NCBI RefSeq assembly: GCF_018129995.1
Contig: NZ_JAFCKS010000005.1
Coordinates: 434,001-498,000 of the forward strand
Origin: Bradyrhizobium sp. SZCCT0153
GTDB taxonomy: Bacteria > Pseudomonadota > Alphaproteobacteria > Rhizobiales > Xanthobacteraceae
Direction of reading: 5' to 3'
Length of the DNA stretch: 64,000 nucleotides
Part shown: positions 7,372-15,365 of the stretch, in pieces
Position numbering within the stretch: position 1 is the stretch's first letter
Layout of the letters: each line of letters starts with the position of its first letter
Program-made: the position numbers and the translations under genes
The notes under the pieces: model-generated
Database searches by the model: none
What the model was told of the DNA's origin: nothing
The model's input: only the letters and a program-made list of their open reading frames with translations

Positions 7372-8574
7372 TCAGGCTGCGGAGCGGATCAGGCTGCGGT
7401 GATGCGGCGGCAGTGGCCGGGAGAGCGTGGCGATCAGCTCCTGGATCGAACTCAAATTATGTACCGGGCGGAATTCGTCAACGTGCGGGAGCATCATTTT
7501 GATGCCCTGCGCCTTGGCCTCGAAGCCGCCGAACCGCAGCAGCGGGTTGAGCCAGATCAGCCGCCGGCAGGAGCGGTGCAGCCGGTCCATCTCGAAGGCA
7601 AGCTTGGAATCGGCCTCCCGCTCCAGCCCGTCGGAGATCAGCAGCACGATGGCGCCCTGGCTGAGCACGCGCCGTGCCCACAATTTGTTGAAGTTGTGCA
7701 GCGAGGCCGAGATCCGCGTGCCGCCGGCCCAGTCCTCGACCGAGGCCGAGCAGCTCGCGAGCGCCTCGTCCGGATCACGCTGCCGCAGCGCCCGGGTGAC
7801 GTTGGTCAGCCGGGTGCCGAACAGGAACACCGAGACGCGCTTTCGCGCGTCCCCGATGGCGTGCAGGAAATGCAGGAACAGGCGGGTATACTCGCTCATC
7901 GAGCCCGAGATGTCGAGCAGCGCGACGATCGGCGCCGGCTTCTCGATCCGCCCGAGGCGATGGATGTCGATGATTTCGCCGCCGGTGCGGAGCGATGCGC
8001 GCAAGGTGCGACGCAGATCGAGGCGAAGCCCGCGCGGATCGGGCCGGTGCCGGCGCGTCAGAAGCTCGGCCTGCGGCAATCGCATCCGCTCGACGGCGCG
8101 GAGCGCCTCGGTGATCTCCGCCGCGCTCATCTGCGCAAAATCCTTCTTCTGAAGGATCTCCTTGTCGGAGACCGACAGGCGCAGATCCTGCTCCTGGTGC
8201 TGCGGCGTCTCGGTCATGCGCGGCTGCGACATCGCCTCCTGCACGCGGCGCGAGCCGGCCTGCGGCTTCTTCTTGGCCTGTTCCGGCAGCGGCACCGAAT
8301 CCAGCATATGCTTCCACTCTTCCGAGGCGCGGAAGAACAGGTTGAAGGCCTGCTTGAAGATCAGCGCATGCTCGTGGCGCTTGACGAAGATCGCCTCCAG
8401 CGTGGTGAATACGTCGGCGCGATTGCCGATGTCGATCACCTGCAGCGCGCTCATGGCATCGATGACGGCGCCCGGCCCGACCGGCATGCCGGCCGCGCGG
8501 AGCGCGCGGGCAAAGCCGACGATGTTGTCGGCGAACTGCTCGGTTTGCTCGGGCGCAAGGTGGTTGATGGCCAT
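7372..8574 (-). CDS. coxE: VWA-domain protein, CoxE-like
   Basis: A 400-residue CoxE/VWA_CoxE family protein. The N-terminal helical part (~1-200) is followed by a von Willebrand A domain with a complete MIDAS motif (ALLDISGSMSEYTRLFLHFL, residues ~218-237; later SDGLERE). CoxE works with the MoxR-type ATPase encoded just upstream in inserting or activating the metal centre of CO-dehydrogenase-like enzymes. Symbol given by family and context only. Confidence 0.88.
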   Translation of the reverse strand: MAINHLAPEQTEQFADNIVGFARALRAAGMPVGPGAVIDAMSALQVIDIGNRADVFTTLEAIFVKRHEHALIFKQAFNLFFRASEEWKHMLDSVPLPEQAKKKPQAGSRRVQEAMSQPRMTETPQHQEQDLRLSVSDKEILQKKDFAQMSAAEITEALRAVERMRLPQAELLTRRHRPDPRGLRLDLRRTLRASLRTGGEIIDIHRLGRIEKPAPIVALLDISGSMSEYTRLFLHFLHAIGDARKRVSVFLFGTRLTNVTRALRQRDPDEALASCSASVEDWAGGTRISASLHNFNKLWARRVLSQGAIVLLISDGLEREADSKLAFEMDRLHRSCRRLIWLNPLLRFGGFEAKAQGIKMMLPHVDEFRPVHNLSSIQELIATLSRPLPPHHRSLIRSAA

Positions 8575-8590
8575 GATCGTACCAATCTTC

Positions 8591-8634
8591 CCGTCATTCC
8601 GGGGCGATGCGCAGCATCGAGCCCGAAATGACGG
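8591..8634. repeat. Palindromic repeat inside the cox-type operon
   Basis: Arms CCGTCATT (8591-8598) and AATGACGG (8627-8634) with an inner GATGC...GCATC stem; same family as 4099-4138. It lies in the 78-nt space between the MoxR ATPase and CoxE genes, so it is transcribed in the operon mRNA and could act as a processing or stabilising hairpin. Confidence 0.7.
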
Positions 8635-8652
8635 ACTCGATTTGACGCGAGA

Positions 8653-9576
8653 TCAATCCTCGCTCGTCGCTTCCTTCAGCACCTTCTGCAGGGTGTCGCC
8701 CTGCATCCGGGTGATGTCGTCCTGGTACTTGAGCAGCGCGCCCAGCGTGTCGCCGACCACTTGCGGGGTCAGCGAGCGGGCGTCGAGCTCGGACAAAGCA
8801 GTCGCCCAGTCGATGGTCTCGGCGACGCCCGGCGATTTGTAGAAATCCTGGTTGCGCAGCGCCTGCACGAAGCGCACGACCTGCTGCGACAGTTTCGCGG
8901 AGATGCCGGGCACGCGCGACTTGACGATCGCGAGCTCGCGCTCGGCGGCGGGATAATCGACCCAGTGATAGAGACAGCGCCGCTTCAGCGCGTCGTGGAT
9001 CTCGCGGGTGCGGTTTGAGGTGATGATCACGATCGGCGGACTCGGCGCCTTCACGGTGCCGAATTCGGGGATCGTCACCTGGAAGTCGCTGAGGATTTCA
9101 AGGAGGTAAGCCTCGAACGCCTCGTCGGCGCGGTCGAGCTCGTCGATCAGAAGCACCGGCGGGCCGGCAACGTCGGGCTGCAGCGCCTGGAGCAGCGGCC
9201 GCTTGATCATGTAGCGATCGGCGAAGATGTCGCTCGAGAGCTGATCGCGGTCGGTGTCGCCGGCGGCCTCCGCCATCCGGATCGCGATCATCTGCGCGGC
9301 GCTGTTCCATTCGTAGACCGCCGAGGAGACGTCGAGGCCTTCGTAGCATTGCAGGCGGATCAGCTTCCGCCCCAACGCTGCCGACAGCACCTTCGCGATC
9401 TCGGTCTTGCCGACGCCGGCTTCGCCCTCCAGGAACAGCGGCCGGCCCATGCGCAGCGACAGATAGGTCACCGTGGCCAGCGACCGCTCCGCGAGGTAGC
9501 CGCGCGACGTCAGGAGTTCGAGCATCGCATCGACCGATGCCGGCAAGGCCCCGGAAGTATTGGCCGTGAGAGTCAT
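8653..9576 (-). CDS. coxD: MoxR family AAA+ ATPase, CoxD-like
   Basis: A 307-residue MoxR-type AAA+ ATPase. Walker A is GEAGVGKTE (near residue 53), Walker B is LLIDELDRAD (near 140), sensor 1 lies in IVIITSNRTREIHDALKRRC, and the arginine finger region is in that same stretch. Members of this branch (CoxD) remodel apo-CO dehydrogenase to build its metal site, together with the VWA partner encoded downstream. The symbol rests on context. Confidence 0.9.
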   Translation of the reverse strand: MTLTANTSGALPASVDAMLELLTSRGYLAERSLATVTYLSLRMGRPLFLEGEAGVGKTEIAKVLSAALGRKLIRLQCYEGLDVSSAVYEWNSAAQMIAIRMAEAAGDTDRDQLSSDIFADRYMIKRPLLQALQPDVAGPPVLLIDELDRADEAFEAYLLEILSDFQVTIPEFGTVKAPSPPIVIITSNRTREIHDALKRRCLYHWVDYPAAERELAIVKSRVPGISAKLSQQVVRFVQALRNQDFYKSPGVAETIDWATALSELDARSLTPQVVGDTLGALLKYQDDITRMQGDTLQKVLKEATSED

Positions 9577-9639
9577 GAAAGAGCCAGTCTCGCTAAGCCC
9601 TTACCGGGGGCAGGTGTCGGGCCAGTCGATCCGGCCCGC

Positions 9640-10446
9640 TCATTCCTTGGCATTGGCGGCATCGAGAGCGCGGCGCGTCAACACCCCGATCAGGTGTGCG
9701 CGATATTCGGCGCTGCCGTGGATGTCGCTGTTGAGGCCTTCCGCGGGCACCTCGATGCCCTCGAGCGCCTTGGCGGCGAAGCGCTTCTTCAGCGCTTCCT
9801 CGAACGCGGCGACGCGGAACACGCCTTCGGAGCCGGCACCGGTGACGGCGACCCGCACATCCGACGGACGCCGAGCCACGAACACGCCGACCAGCGCGTA
9901 ACGCGAAGCCTGGTTGCGAAACTTGATGTAGGCCGCTTTCTTCGGCAGCGGGAACATCACCTTGGTGATGATCTCGTCGGCTTCCAGCGCCGTCGTGAAC
10001 AGGCCCTGGAAATACTCCTCCGCCTTGAGGCGGCGCTTGTTAGTGACAATGGTGGCGCCGAGCGCGAGCACCGCAGCCGGATAATCGGCGGTCGGATCGT
10101 TGTTGGCGAGCGAGCCGCCGATCGTGCCCTTGTGGCGCACGGCAGGATCGCCGATCTGGCTCGCAAGATTCGCCAGCGCCGGGATCGCTTCGCCGACGAT
10201 GGCCGAGCTTGCGACCTCCGCATGCCTGGCGGTGGCGCCGATCACCAGCGAGCGGCCCTTCATCTCGATCGTGCCCAGTCCCTCGATATGGGAGAGGTCG
10301 ACCAAATGCGGCGGGCTGGCGAGACGCTGCTTCATGACGGGTATCAGCGTGTGGCCGCCGGCGATCACCTTGGCGTCTTCGTTCTTCACCAGGAGGTTGG
10401 CGGCCTGCCGAACGGTCCCGGGGCGATGGTATTTGAATTCGTACAT
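9640..10446 (-). CDS. coxM: FAD-binding medium subunit of a CO dehydrogenase/xanthine dehydrogenase-type hydroxylase
   Basis: A 268-residue FAD-binding subunit. FAD-contact motifs are AGGHTLIP (near residue 31) and TIGGSLANNDPTADYPA (near 108); a C-terminal CO_deh_flav_C domain ends VLTRRALDAA. It accepts electrons from the [2Fe-2S] subunit encoded 27 nt upstream. A clean AGGACATTCAG ribosome site precedes its ATG inside that 27-nt gap, so there is no room or remnant for the large subunit gene that usually adjoins it. Confidence 0.92.
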   Translation of the reverse strand: MYEFKYHRPGTVRQAANLLVKNEDAKVIAGGHTLIPVMKQRLASPPHLVDLSHIEGLGTIEMKGRSLVIGATARHAEVASSAIVGEAIPALANLASQIGDPAVRHKGTIGGSLANNDPTADYPAAVLALGATIVTNKRRLKAEEYFQGLFTTALEADEIITKVMFPLPKKAAYIKFRNQASRYALVGVFVARRPSDVRVAVTGAGSEGVFRVAAFEEALKKRFAAKALEGIEVPAEGLNSDIHGSAEYRAHLIGVLTRRALDAANAKE

Positions 10447-10473
10447 CTGAATGTCCTGATCGCGGGATGCGCG

Positions 10474-10959
10474 TTACGCGAGGTCGGATTTCGCCATCGC
10501 CTTGGCGCCGGCGGAGATCGAGGCGACGATGTTCTGGTAGCCGGTGCAGCGGCACAGATTGCCTTCCAGCTCCTCGCGGATGGTGTGGTCGTCGAGCTCG
10601 TTGCCCTTGCGATGGACGATGTCGATCGCGGTCATGATCATGCCGGGCGTGCAGAAACCACACTGCAGACCATGGTGCTCGCGGAAGGCCTCCTGCATCG
10701 GATGCAGCGGCGCGCCGTCGGCGGCCAGTCCCTCGATCGTCTTGACCTCGTGGCCGTCGGCCATCACGGCCAGCGTGGTGCAGGACTTCACGGCCTTGCC
10801 GTCGAGATGCACGACACAGGCGCCGCACTGCGAGGTGTCGCAGCCGACATGGGTGCCGGTCAGGCGCAGATTCTCGCGCAGGAACTGCACCAGCAGGGTG
10901 CGGGGATCGACGTTGGCCGTGACAGGATTGCCGTTCACGATGAGGGAGATTTTTGCCAT
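10474..10959 (-). CDS. coxS: [2Fe-2S] small subunit of a CO dehydrogenase/xanthine dehydrogenase-type hydroxylase
   Basis: A 161-residue protein with both iron-sulphur domains. The N-terminal plant-ferredoxin-like cluster is CDTSQCGAC...C (residues ~40-62). The C-terminal helical cluster is CGFCTPGM (near 100) and CRCTGYQ (near 135). Start at ATG 10959 (MAKISLIVNG) with AGAGAG upstream. It transfers electrons from a Mo-pterin centre to the FAD subunit. The pathway's Mo-binding large subunit is not in the window. Confidence 0.93.
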   Translation of the reverse strand: MAKISLIVNGNPVTANVDPRTLLVQFLRENLRLTGTHVGCDTSQCGACVVHLDGKAVKSCTTLAVMADGHEVKTIEGLAADGAPLHPMQEAFREHHGLQCGFCTPGMIMTAIDIVHRKGNELDDHTIREELEGNLCRCTGYQNIVASISAGAKAMAKSDLA

Positions 10960-11095
10960 AAGCACTCTCTAATCAGCGCCCCGACGGGTCCCGTCGAAGC
11001 GGTTCTTATAATTATTCCAACCCATCATATGGACCATTATGCCCCGGGGCAACATCACCCGGAACGCAAGGCGCCATACCGAAAGGCGATAGCCT

Positions 11096-11542
11096 TCAGC
11101 CCTGTACCGCCTTGGCGAAGTTCGCGAAAAATTCGTCGGCCAGTTTCTTGGCGGTGCCGTTGATCAGGCGCTGGCCGAGCTGCGCCAACTTGCCGCCGAT
11201 CTGGGCCTCGACCTCGTAGGACAAAAGCGTGCCGCCGTCCTTCTCCGCAAGCTTGACCACAGCGCCGCCCTTGGCGAAGCCGGCCACCCCGCCCTCGCCC
11301 TCGCCGGAAATCTTGTAGCCGTTCGGCGGGTCGAGATCGGAGAGCGTCACCTTGCCCTTGAAGCGCGCCGACACCGGGCCGACCTTCATTTTCGCGGTCG
11401 CACGAAAGCCGCCGTCCTCGGTCTTCTCCAGCTCCTCGCAGCCGGGGATGCAGGCCTTCAGCACCTCGGGATTGTTGAGCTTCTCCCACACGGCCTCGCG
11501 CGGCGCCGCAAGCTGGACTTCGCCGTTCATCGTCATGGCCAT
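11096..11542 (-). CDS. coxG: CoxG-like SRPBCC protein
   Basis: A 148-residue CoxG family protein: MNGEVQLAAPREAVWEKLNN, then ACIPGCEELEKTEDGG and the C-terminal helix NGTAKKLADEFFANFAKAV. CoxG is an SRPBCC-fold accessory protein of CO dehydrogenase clusters, implicated in membrane anchoring of the enzyme and in binding quinone-like molecules. Start at 11542 follows GGGAGG. It heads the minus-strand operon and is divergent from pcaB. Confidence 0.88.
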   Translation of the reverse strand: MAMTMNGEVQLAAPREAVWEKLNNPEVLKACIPGCEELEKTEDGGFRATAKMKVGPVSARFKGKVTLSDLDPPNGYKISGEGEGGVAGFAKGGAVVKLAEKDGGTLLSYEVEAQIGGKLAQLGQRLINGTAKKLADEFFANFAKAVQG

Positions 11543-11635
11543 GGGTGCCTCCCGGGAATCTTGCTTGGATCACGTCAGTATAGCGCAGCTCAAGTAACGC
11601 AGGGAGGCGGCAAAAGAAAGGGCGGACCCCGATCA

Positions 11636-11662
11636 TGTGCAATGCATATTCGCAACTGCACA
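11636..11662. promoter_or_regulatory. Inverted repeat in the coxG-pcaB divergent intergenic region
   Basis: TGTGCA (11636-11641) and TGCACA (11657-11662) form a perfect 6-bp inverted repeat with a 15-bp spacer. It is about 64 nt before pcaB and 94 nt before coxG on the other strand. Format and place suit a LysR- or IclR-type activator of the pca genes, but the sequence does not match a PcaQ site that I can recall, so the regulator is unknown. Confidence 0.35.
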
Positions 11663-11725
11663 AGGCTTTGCGCGGATGGTTTGGGATTGGCACAGGCGGG
11701 TCATGGTGGTTAGGTCCCGCCCAAG

Positions 11726-13081
11726 ATGAGCACATCTCTGTCCCCCCTTCTCGCGCCGATGCTGTCGAGCGCGGCCATGCGCACGGTCTGCGACGACCGG
11801 TCGACCCTGCAGAACATGCTCGATTTCGAGGCAGCCCTGGCGCGCGCCGAAGCGGCCATGGGTGTGATTCCGGCGTCCGCGGCGGCCCCGATCGAAACCG
11901 CGTGCAAGGCCGATACCTTCGACATGGCCGCGCTGGCCGAGGCCGCGACGCGATCCGGCAATCTCGCGATCCCCCTGGTCAAGACGCTGACCGCCAATGT
12001 CGGCAAGGCCGACGCGGAGGCCGCACGCTATGTGCATTGGGGGGCGACCAGCCAGGACGTCATCGACACCGCGACCATGCTCGCGCTTCGCGCCGGCATC
12101 GACGCGCTGGACGCCGACCTCAGCCGTGCCATCAAGGGCTTTGCCGCACTGGCGCGCAGCCATCGCAACACGGCGATGGTGGCGCGGACCTGGCTCCAGC
12201 ACGCGCTGCCGATGCCGTTCGGCCTCAAGGCCGCCGAATATGCGGCAAGCCTCGCCCGCGCCCGCTGCCGCCTGCGGCGGCTCTCCCGCGAGGGCCTCGC
12301 GCTGCAATTCGGCGGCGCGGCCGGCACGCTCGCCGCGCTCGGCGACAAGGGGCTCGCGGTGGGCGAACGGCTGGCGCAGGAGCTGAACCTGCCGCTGCCG
12401 GAGGCACCCTGGCATACCCATCGCGACCGCATCGCGGAAGCCGCATCCGGCTTTGCGATTCTCGCCGGCAGCTGCGGCAAGATCGCGCGCGACGTCTCGC
12501 TGCTGATGCAGACCGACGTCGCCGAGGCGTTCGAGCCCGCCGGCGAAGGCCGCGGCGGCTCCTCGACCATGCCGCACAAGCGCAACCCGGTTGCGGCCGC
12601 AAGCGCATTGGGCTGCGCGACCATGGCGCCGCAGCTGGCCGCGACAATTTTTGCAGCGCAGGTGCAGGACCACGAGCGCAGCGCCGGCCCGTGGCACGCG
12701 GAATGGCCGACGCTGCCGCAATTGATGCTGGTGACCTCCGGCGCGCTCGCTGCGATCGTGGACATCGCGGAGGGCCTCGACGTCGACGCCGCGCGCATGC
12801 GCAGCAATCTCGATGCGACCCACGGGCTGATCATGGCCGAAGCAGTCACCTTTGCGCTGGCCGAGACGATCGGCAAGAGCGATGCGCACCATCTCGTCGA
12901 AGCCGCGAGCAAGCGCGCCGTCGCCGAGAAGAAGCATCTGCGCGACGTGCTATCGGCCGATTCGCGAGTTACCGCGCATCTGACGTCCCAGAAAATTGCG
13001 GCATTGTTCGAGCCGATGGCCTATCAAGGGGTTTCCCAAGTCCTGATCGACCGGCTGCTCGCTTCACTGGATCTCCCTTGA
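11726..13081 (+). CDS. pcaB: 3-carboxy-cis,cis-muconate cycloisomerase
   Basis: A 451-residue member of the fumarase/aspartase superfamily. The superfamily signature GSSTMPHKRNP is at residues ~277-287, with substrate-loop motifs WGATSQDVIDT (near 106) and ARTWLQHALPMPFG (near 153). It lactonises 3-carboxymuconate, made from protocatechuate, to 4-carboxymuconolactone. It is first in a pcaB-pcaD-pcaC series. The protocatechuate dioxygenase genes pcaGH are not in the window. Confidence 0.94.
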   Translation: MSTSLSPLLAPMLSSAAMRTVCDDRSTLQNMLDFEAALARAEAAMGVIPASAAAPIETACKADTFDMAALAEAATRSGNLAIPLVKTLTANVGKADAEAARYVHWGATSQDVIDTATMLALRAGIDALDADLSRAIKGFAALARSHRNTAMVARTWLQHALPMPFGLKAAEYAASLARARCRLRRLSREGLALQFGGAAGTLAALGDKGLAVGERLAQELNLPLPEAPWHTHRDRIAEAASGFAILAGSCGKIARDVSLLMQTDVAEAFEPAGEGRGGSSTMPHKRNPVAAASALGCATMAPQLAATIFAAQVQDHERSAGPWHAEWPTLPQLMLVTSGALAAIVDIAEGLDVDAARMRSNLDATHGLIMAEAVTFALAETIGKSDAHHLVEAASKRAVAEKKHLRDVLSADSRVTAHLTSQKIAALFEPMAYQGVSQVLIDRLLASLDLP

Positions 13082-13083
13082 TG

Positions 13084-13170
13084 TCACTGCCGGGCTTGAC
13101 CCGGCAATCCATCATCTTGGATAGATTCACTTTTTGGATGGATGCGCGGGTCAAGCCCGCGCATGACGAG
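13084..13170. repeat. Palindromic repeat between pcaB and pcaD
   Basis: Contains two stem motifs, CCGGGCTTGACCCGG and GCGGGTCAAGCCCGC, which are also inverted relative to each other, giving a large composite hairpin with an AT-richer centre. It begins 2 nt after the pcaB stop and ends next to the pcaD ribosome site (GAGGAG), so it lies wholly within the presumed operon transcript. Confidence 0.75.
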
Positions 13171-13179
13171 GAGTAACTC

Positions 13180-13962
13180 ATGCCCATGATCGATGCCGAC
13201 GGTTGCCTGATCAACGTCTCCGTCGAGGGCCGCGACGGCGGGCCGACGCTGATGCTGTCGAACTCGCTCGGCTGCACGCTGCAGATGTGGGAGCCGCAGA
13301 TGAAGGCGCTGACGCAGGTGTTCCGCGTCATTCGCTACGACCGCCGCGGTCATGGCAAGTCCAACGTGCCGCCCGCCCCCTATACGCTGGAGCGCTTCGG
13401 CCGCGACGTGCTGGCGATCCTCGACGACCTCAACATCGAGAAGGTGCATTGGTGCGGCCTGTCGATGGGCGGCATGGTCGGGCAATGGCTGGGCGCCAAT
13501 GCGCCCGACAGGTTCGGCAAGCTCATCCTCGCCAACACCTCCTGCTATTATGCCGAGCCGACCAAATGGCTGGAACGCATCGACGCGGTGAAGAAAGGCG
13601 GCATCGCGGCAGTCGCCGACGCCGTCATCGCCGGCTGGCTGACCCAGGATTTCCGGGAGCGCGAGCCTGACATCACCGCCAGGATGAAGTCGATGCTGCT
13701 TGCGACCCCGGTCGAGGGCTATCTCGCCTGCTGCGAGGCGCTGTCGACGCTCGACCAGCGCGCGCTGCTGCCCAAGATCAAAAGCCCGACGCTGGTGATC
13801 GCCGGCCGCCACGACATGGCGACGCCGATCTCGGCGGGTGAATTGATCCGCTCGAGCATTCCCGGCGCGAGCATGACCATCATCGACGCCGCCCACATTT
13901 CCAATGTCGAGCAGCCGCACGCGTTCACCGATGCGGTGGTGGGATTCTTGACGCAGCGCTGA
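13180..13962 (+). CDS. pcaD: 3-oxoadipate enol-lactonase
   Basis: A 260-residue alpha/beta hydrolase. The nucleophile elbow is GLSMGGMVG (Ser near residue 92), the acid lies in VIAGRHDMATP, and the catalytic His in AAHISNVEQP near the C-terminus. An oxyanion-hole segment NSLGCTLQMW is near residue 28. It hydrolyses the enol-lactone to 3-oxoadipate. The GAGGAG ribosome site is 5-6 nt before ATG 13180. Confidence 0.93.
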   Translation: MPMIDADGCLINVSVEGRDGGPTLMLSNSLGCTLQMWEPQMKALTQVFRVIRYDRRGHGKSNVPPAPYTLERFGRDVLAILDDLNIEKVHWCGLSMGGMVGQWLGANAPDRFGKLILANTSCYYAEPTKWLERIDAVKKGGIAAVADAVIAGWLTQDFREREPDITARMKSMLLATPVEGYLACCEALSTLDQRALLPKIKSPTLVIAGRHDMATPISAGELIRSSIPGASMTIIDAAHISNVEQPHAFTDAVVGFLTQR

Positions 13963-13972
13963 TCTCACAACG

Positions 13973-14054
13973 CGTCATTGCGAGCGCAGCGAAGCAATTC
14001 GGAAAATCCCTCCGCGGCGACAGACTGGATTGCTTCGCTGCGCTCGCAATGACG
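13973..14054. repeat. Long perfect-armed palindromic repeat between pcaD and pcaC
   Basis: The outer arms, 13973-13998 and 14029-14054, are exact inverted copies 26 bp long (reading CGTCATTGCGAGCGCAGCG inward), with a ~30-bp centre. It starts 10 nt after the pcaD stop and its right end runs into the pcaC Shine-Dalgarno. The family is widely dispersed in Bradyrhizobium-type genomes. In RNA it would form a very stable stem within the operon. Confidence 0.85.
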
Positions 14055-14069
14055 AGAGGAGGAAAGAAC

Positions 14070-14462
14070 ATGGACGACCAGAAACGCCGCGATGCCGGCA
14101 TGAACGTGCGCCGAAAGGTGCTGGGCAATGCCTGGGTCGACAAGTCGATCGCGAACCGCAATGCCTTCAACACCGACTTCCAGGACATGATCACCCGCTA
14201 TGCCTGGGGCGAGATCTGGACACGGCCGCATTTCGACGAGCGCACGCGCCGGGTGCTGGTGATCGGCACCATGGTCGCGCTCGGGCAATGGGACGAGTTC
14301 CGCCTGCATGTGCGCGCGGCGCTCGCCGAGGGCGGCTTCACGCCGGACGACATCAAGGAAATTCTGCTGCAGCAGGCGATCTATTGCGGCGTGCCGGCGG
14401 CGAACCACGCCGTCAAGGAGGCCTCAGCGATTGTGCAGGAGCTCGGCCTGCTCAAGCCCTAG
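14070..14462 (+). CDS. pcaC: 4-carboxymuconolactone decarboxylase
   Basis: A 130-residue AhpD/CMD-fold protein: RRDAGMNVRRKVLGNAWVDK at the N-terminus, FNTDFQDMITRYAWGEIWTR, and the conserved C-terminal IYCGVPAANHAVKEA. It decarboxylates 4-carboxymuconolactone to the enol-lactone used by PcaD. Start ATG 14070 follows GAGGAGG. It completes pcaBDC. Its 3' end overlaps the convergent gene at 14424-14948 by 39 nt. Confidence 0.93.
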   Translation: MDDQKRRDAGMNVRRKVLGNAWVDKSIANRNAFNTDFQDMITRYAWGEIWTRPHFDERTRRVLVIGTMVALGQWDEFRLHVRAALAEGGFTPDDIKEILLQQAIYCGVPAANHAVKEASAIVQELGLLKP

Positions 14463-14948
14463 CGGCGGCGCAGCCTCGACGGTCTTCGGCGCCGGCGCGG
14501 GCCGTTCGATCACGATCACGATGGCAGCGCCAAGCAGCAGCAGGAGCTCGGTGGCGTGGAGCCGCAGGGCGGCCATCTCGCCGACCTTGGAGGCCATCAC
14601 CATGCTGGCAAACGAGATGATGCTGCCGATCGCCAGCGCGATGCCGAGCGCCTCGTCGCTGCCGCCATTCTTGCGGACGCGCGGGATGCAGAGCAGCGCC
14701 AGATAGATTGCGAAGAACGCCACCACGGTCAGCCGGCCCAGCGCCAGCAGCCAGGCGGCACGCACGGTGTCCATCCCCGCCATTTGGAGATGGTCGCTGA
14801 GGAACAGCGCCACGGCGACGCTCGGCCGCTCGTAGAGGCCGTGCACCGGTGCCACCATGATGTTGAAGGCGACGAGGATCCAGGCCGGAATGAAATAGGC
14901 CGCCAGCAGCGCACCGTTGACCGAGCCGATCCGCCAATTCCTGAACAT
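14424..14948 (-). CDS. Integral membrane protein of unknown function
   Basis: A 174-residue protein with four hydrophobic segments: AAYFIPAWILVAFNIMV, WLLALGRLTVVAFFAIYLAL, GIALAIGSIISFASMVMA and ELLLLLGAAIVIVIE. A Pro/Ala/Glu-rich tail follows. I do not recognise the family. The start at 14948 has GGGAAG upstream. The C-terminal codons overlap the end of pcaC on the other strand by 39 nt, so the two transcripts converge and overlap. Confidence 0.7.
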   Translation of the reverse strand: MFRNWRIGSVNGALLAAYFIPAWILVAFNIMVAPVHGLYERPSVAVALFLSDHLQMAGMDTVRAAWLLALGRLTVVAFFAIYLALLCIPRVRKNGGSDEALGIALAIGSIISFASMVMASKVGEMAALRLHATELLLLLGAAIVIVIERPAPAPKTVEAAPPLGLEQAELLHNR

Positions 14949-15084
14949 GCCGCTTCCCGCTTCGCCTGCCGCGCCTTCGATGGAAGGCTTTGCCGGGAGC
15001 TAACTCGCATCAGACTGTGGCGGCAATTTAAACCCTTTGTTTACCTTAATCGCCTGACCGACCGGCCGAGCGCCCAAAGGAAAA

Positions 15085-15106
15085 GGCCCCGCCTTCCGGC
15101 GGGGCC
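15085..15106 (-). terminator. Intrinsic terminator (minus strand)
   Basis: A perfect 9-bp GGCCCCGCC/GGCGGGGCC stem with a 4-nt GGAA loop is followed on the minus strand by TTTTCCTTT. It lies 58 nt beyond the stop codon of the small Gln/Gly-rich gene and is oriented for it. Confidence 0.8.
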
Positions 15107-15164
15107 CTCCTCACTACCCTTGGTTCACTACCCTTGTTCTTGGGCAAATTCCCGGGCTCCCAAA

Positions 15165-15365
15165 CTACTTGTTGTGCTGACCGTGCTGGCCGCCCTGCTG
15201 CTGGCCGGGACGGTCGCCCTGGCGCATCGGATCGTTCTGCTGCTGCTGTCCGGGCTTCTGACCACCGCCCTGCTGCCCTGGCTGTTGACCTGACTGTTGA
15301 CCTGGACGCTGCTGGCCGGGGTTCTGACTCTGCTGACCCGGATTCTGGTTCTGCTGCTTCGTCAT
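15165..15365 (-). CDS. Small Gln/Gly/Pro-rich disordered protein
   Basis: A 66-residue low-complexity protein made largely of Q, G, P and N, with near-repeats of the type NPGQQ, RPGQQ, QPGQQGG, KPGQQQQ and a His-containing end HGQHNK. No hydrophobic or signal segment. It is supported as a real gene by an AGGGAG ribosome site before ATG 15365 and a strong minus-strand terminator after its stop. Function unknown; it should be intrinsically disordered. Similar small proteins are common, unnamed, in Bradyrhizobium. Confidence 0.7.
   Translation of the reverse strand: MTKQQNQNPGQQSQNPGQQRPGQQSGQQPGQQGGGQKPGQQQQNDPMRQGDRPGQQQGGQHGQHNK

Noticed and set aside
7066..8631. 521-codon plus-strand open frame over coxE
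   Set aside because: Shadow of the VWA gene, whose MIDAS motif and operon place are decisive.
9349..11163. 604-codon plus-strand open frame over coxM and coxS
   Set aside because: Antisense to genes with intact FAD and Fe-S motifs; no recognisable protein features.
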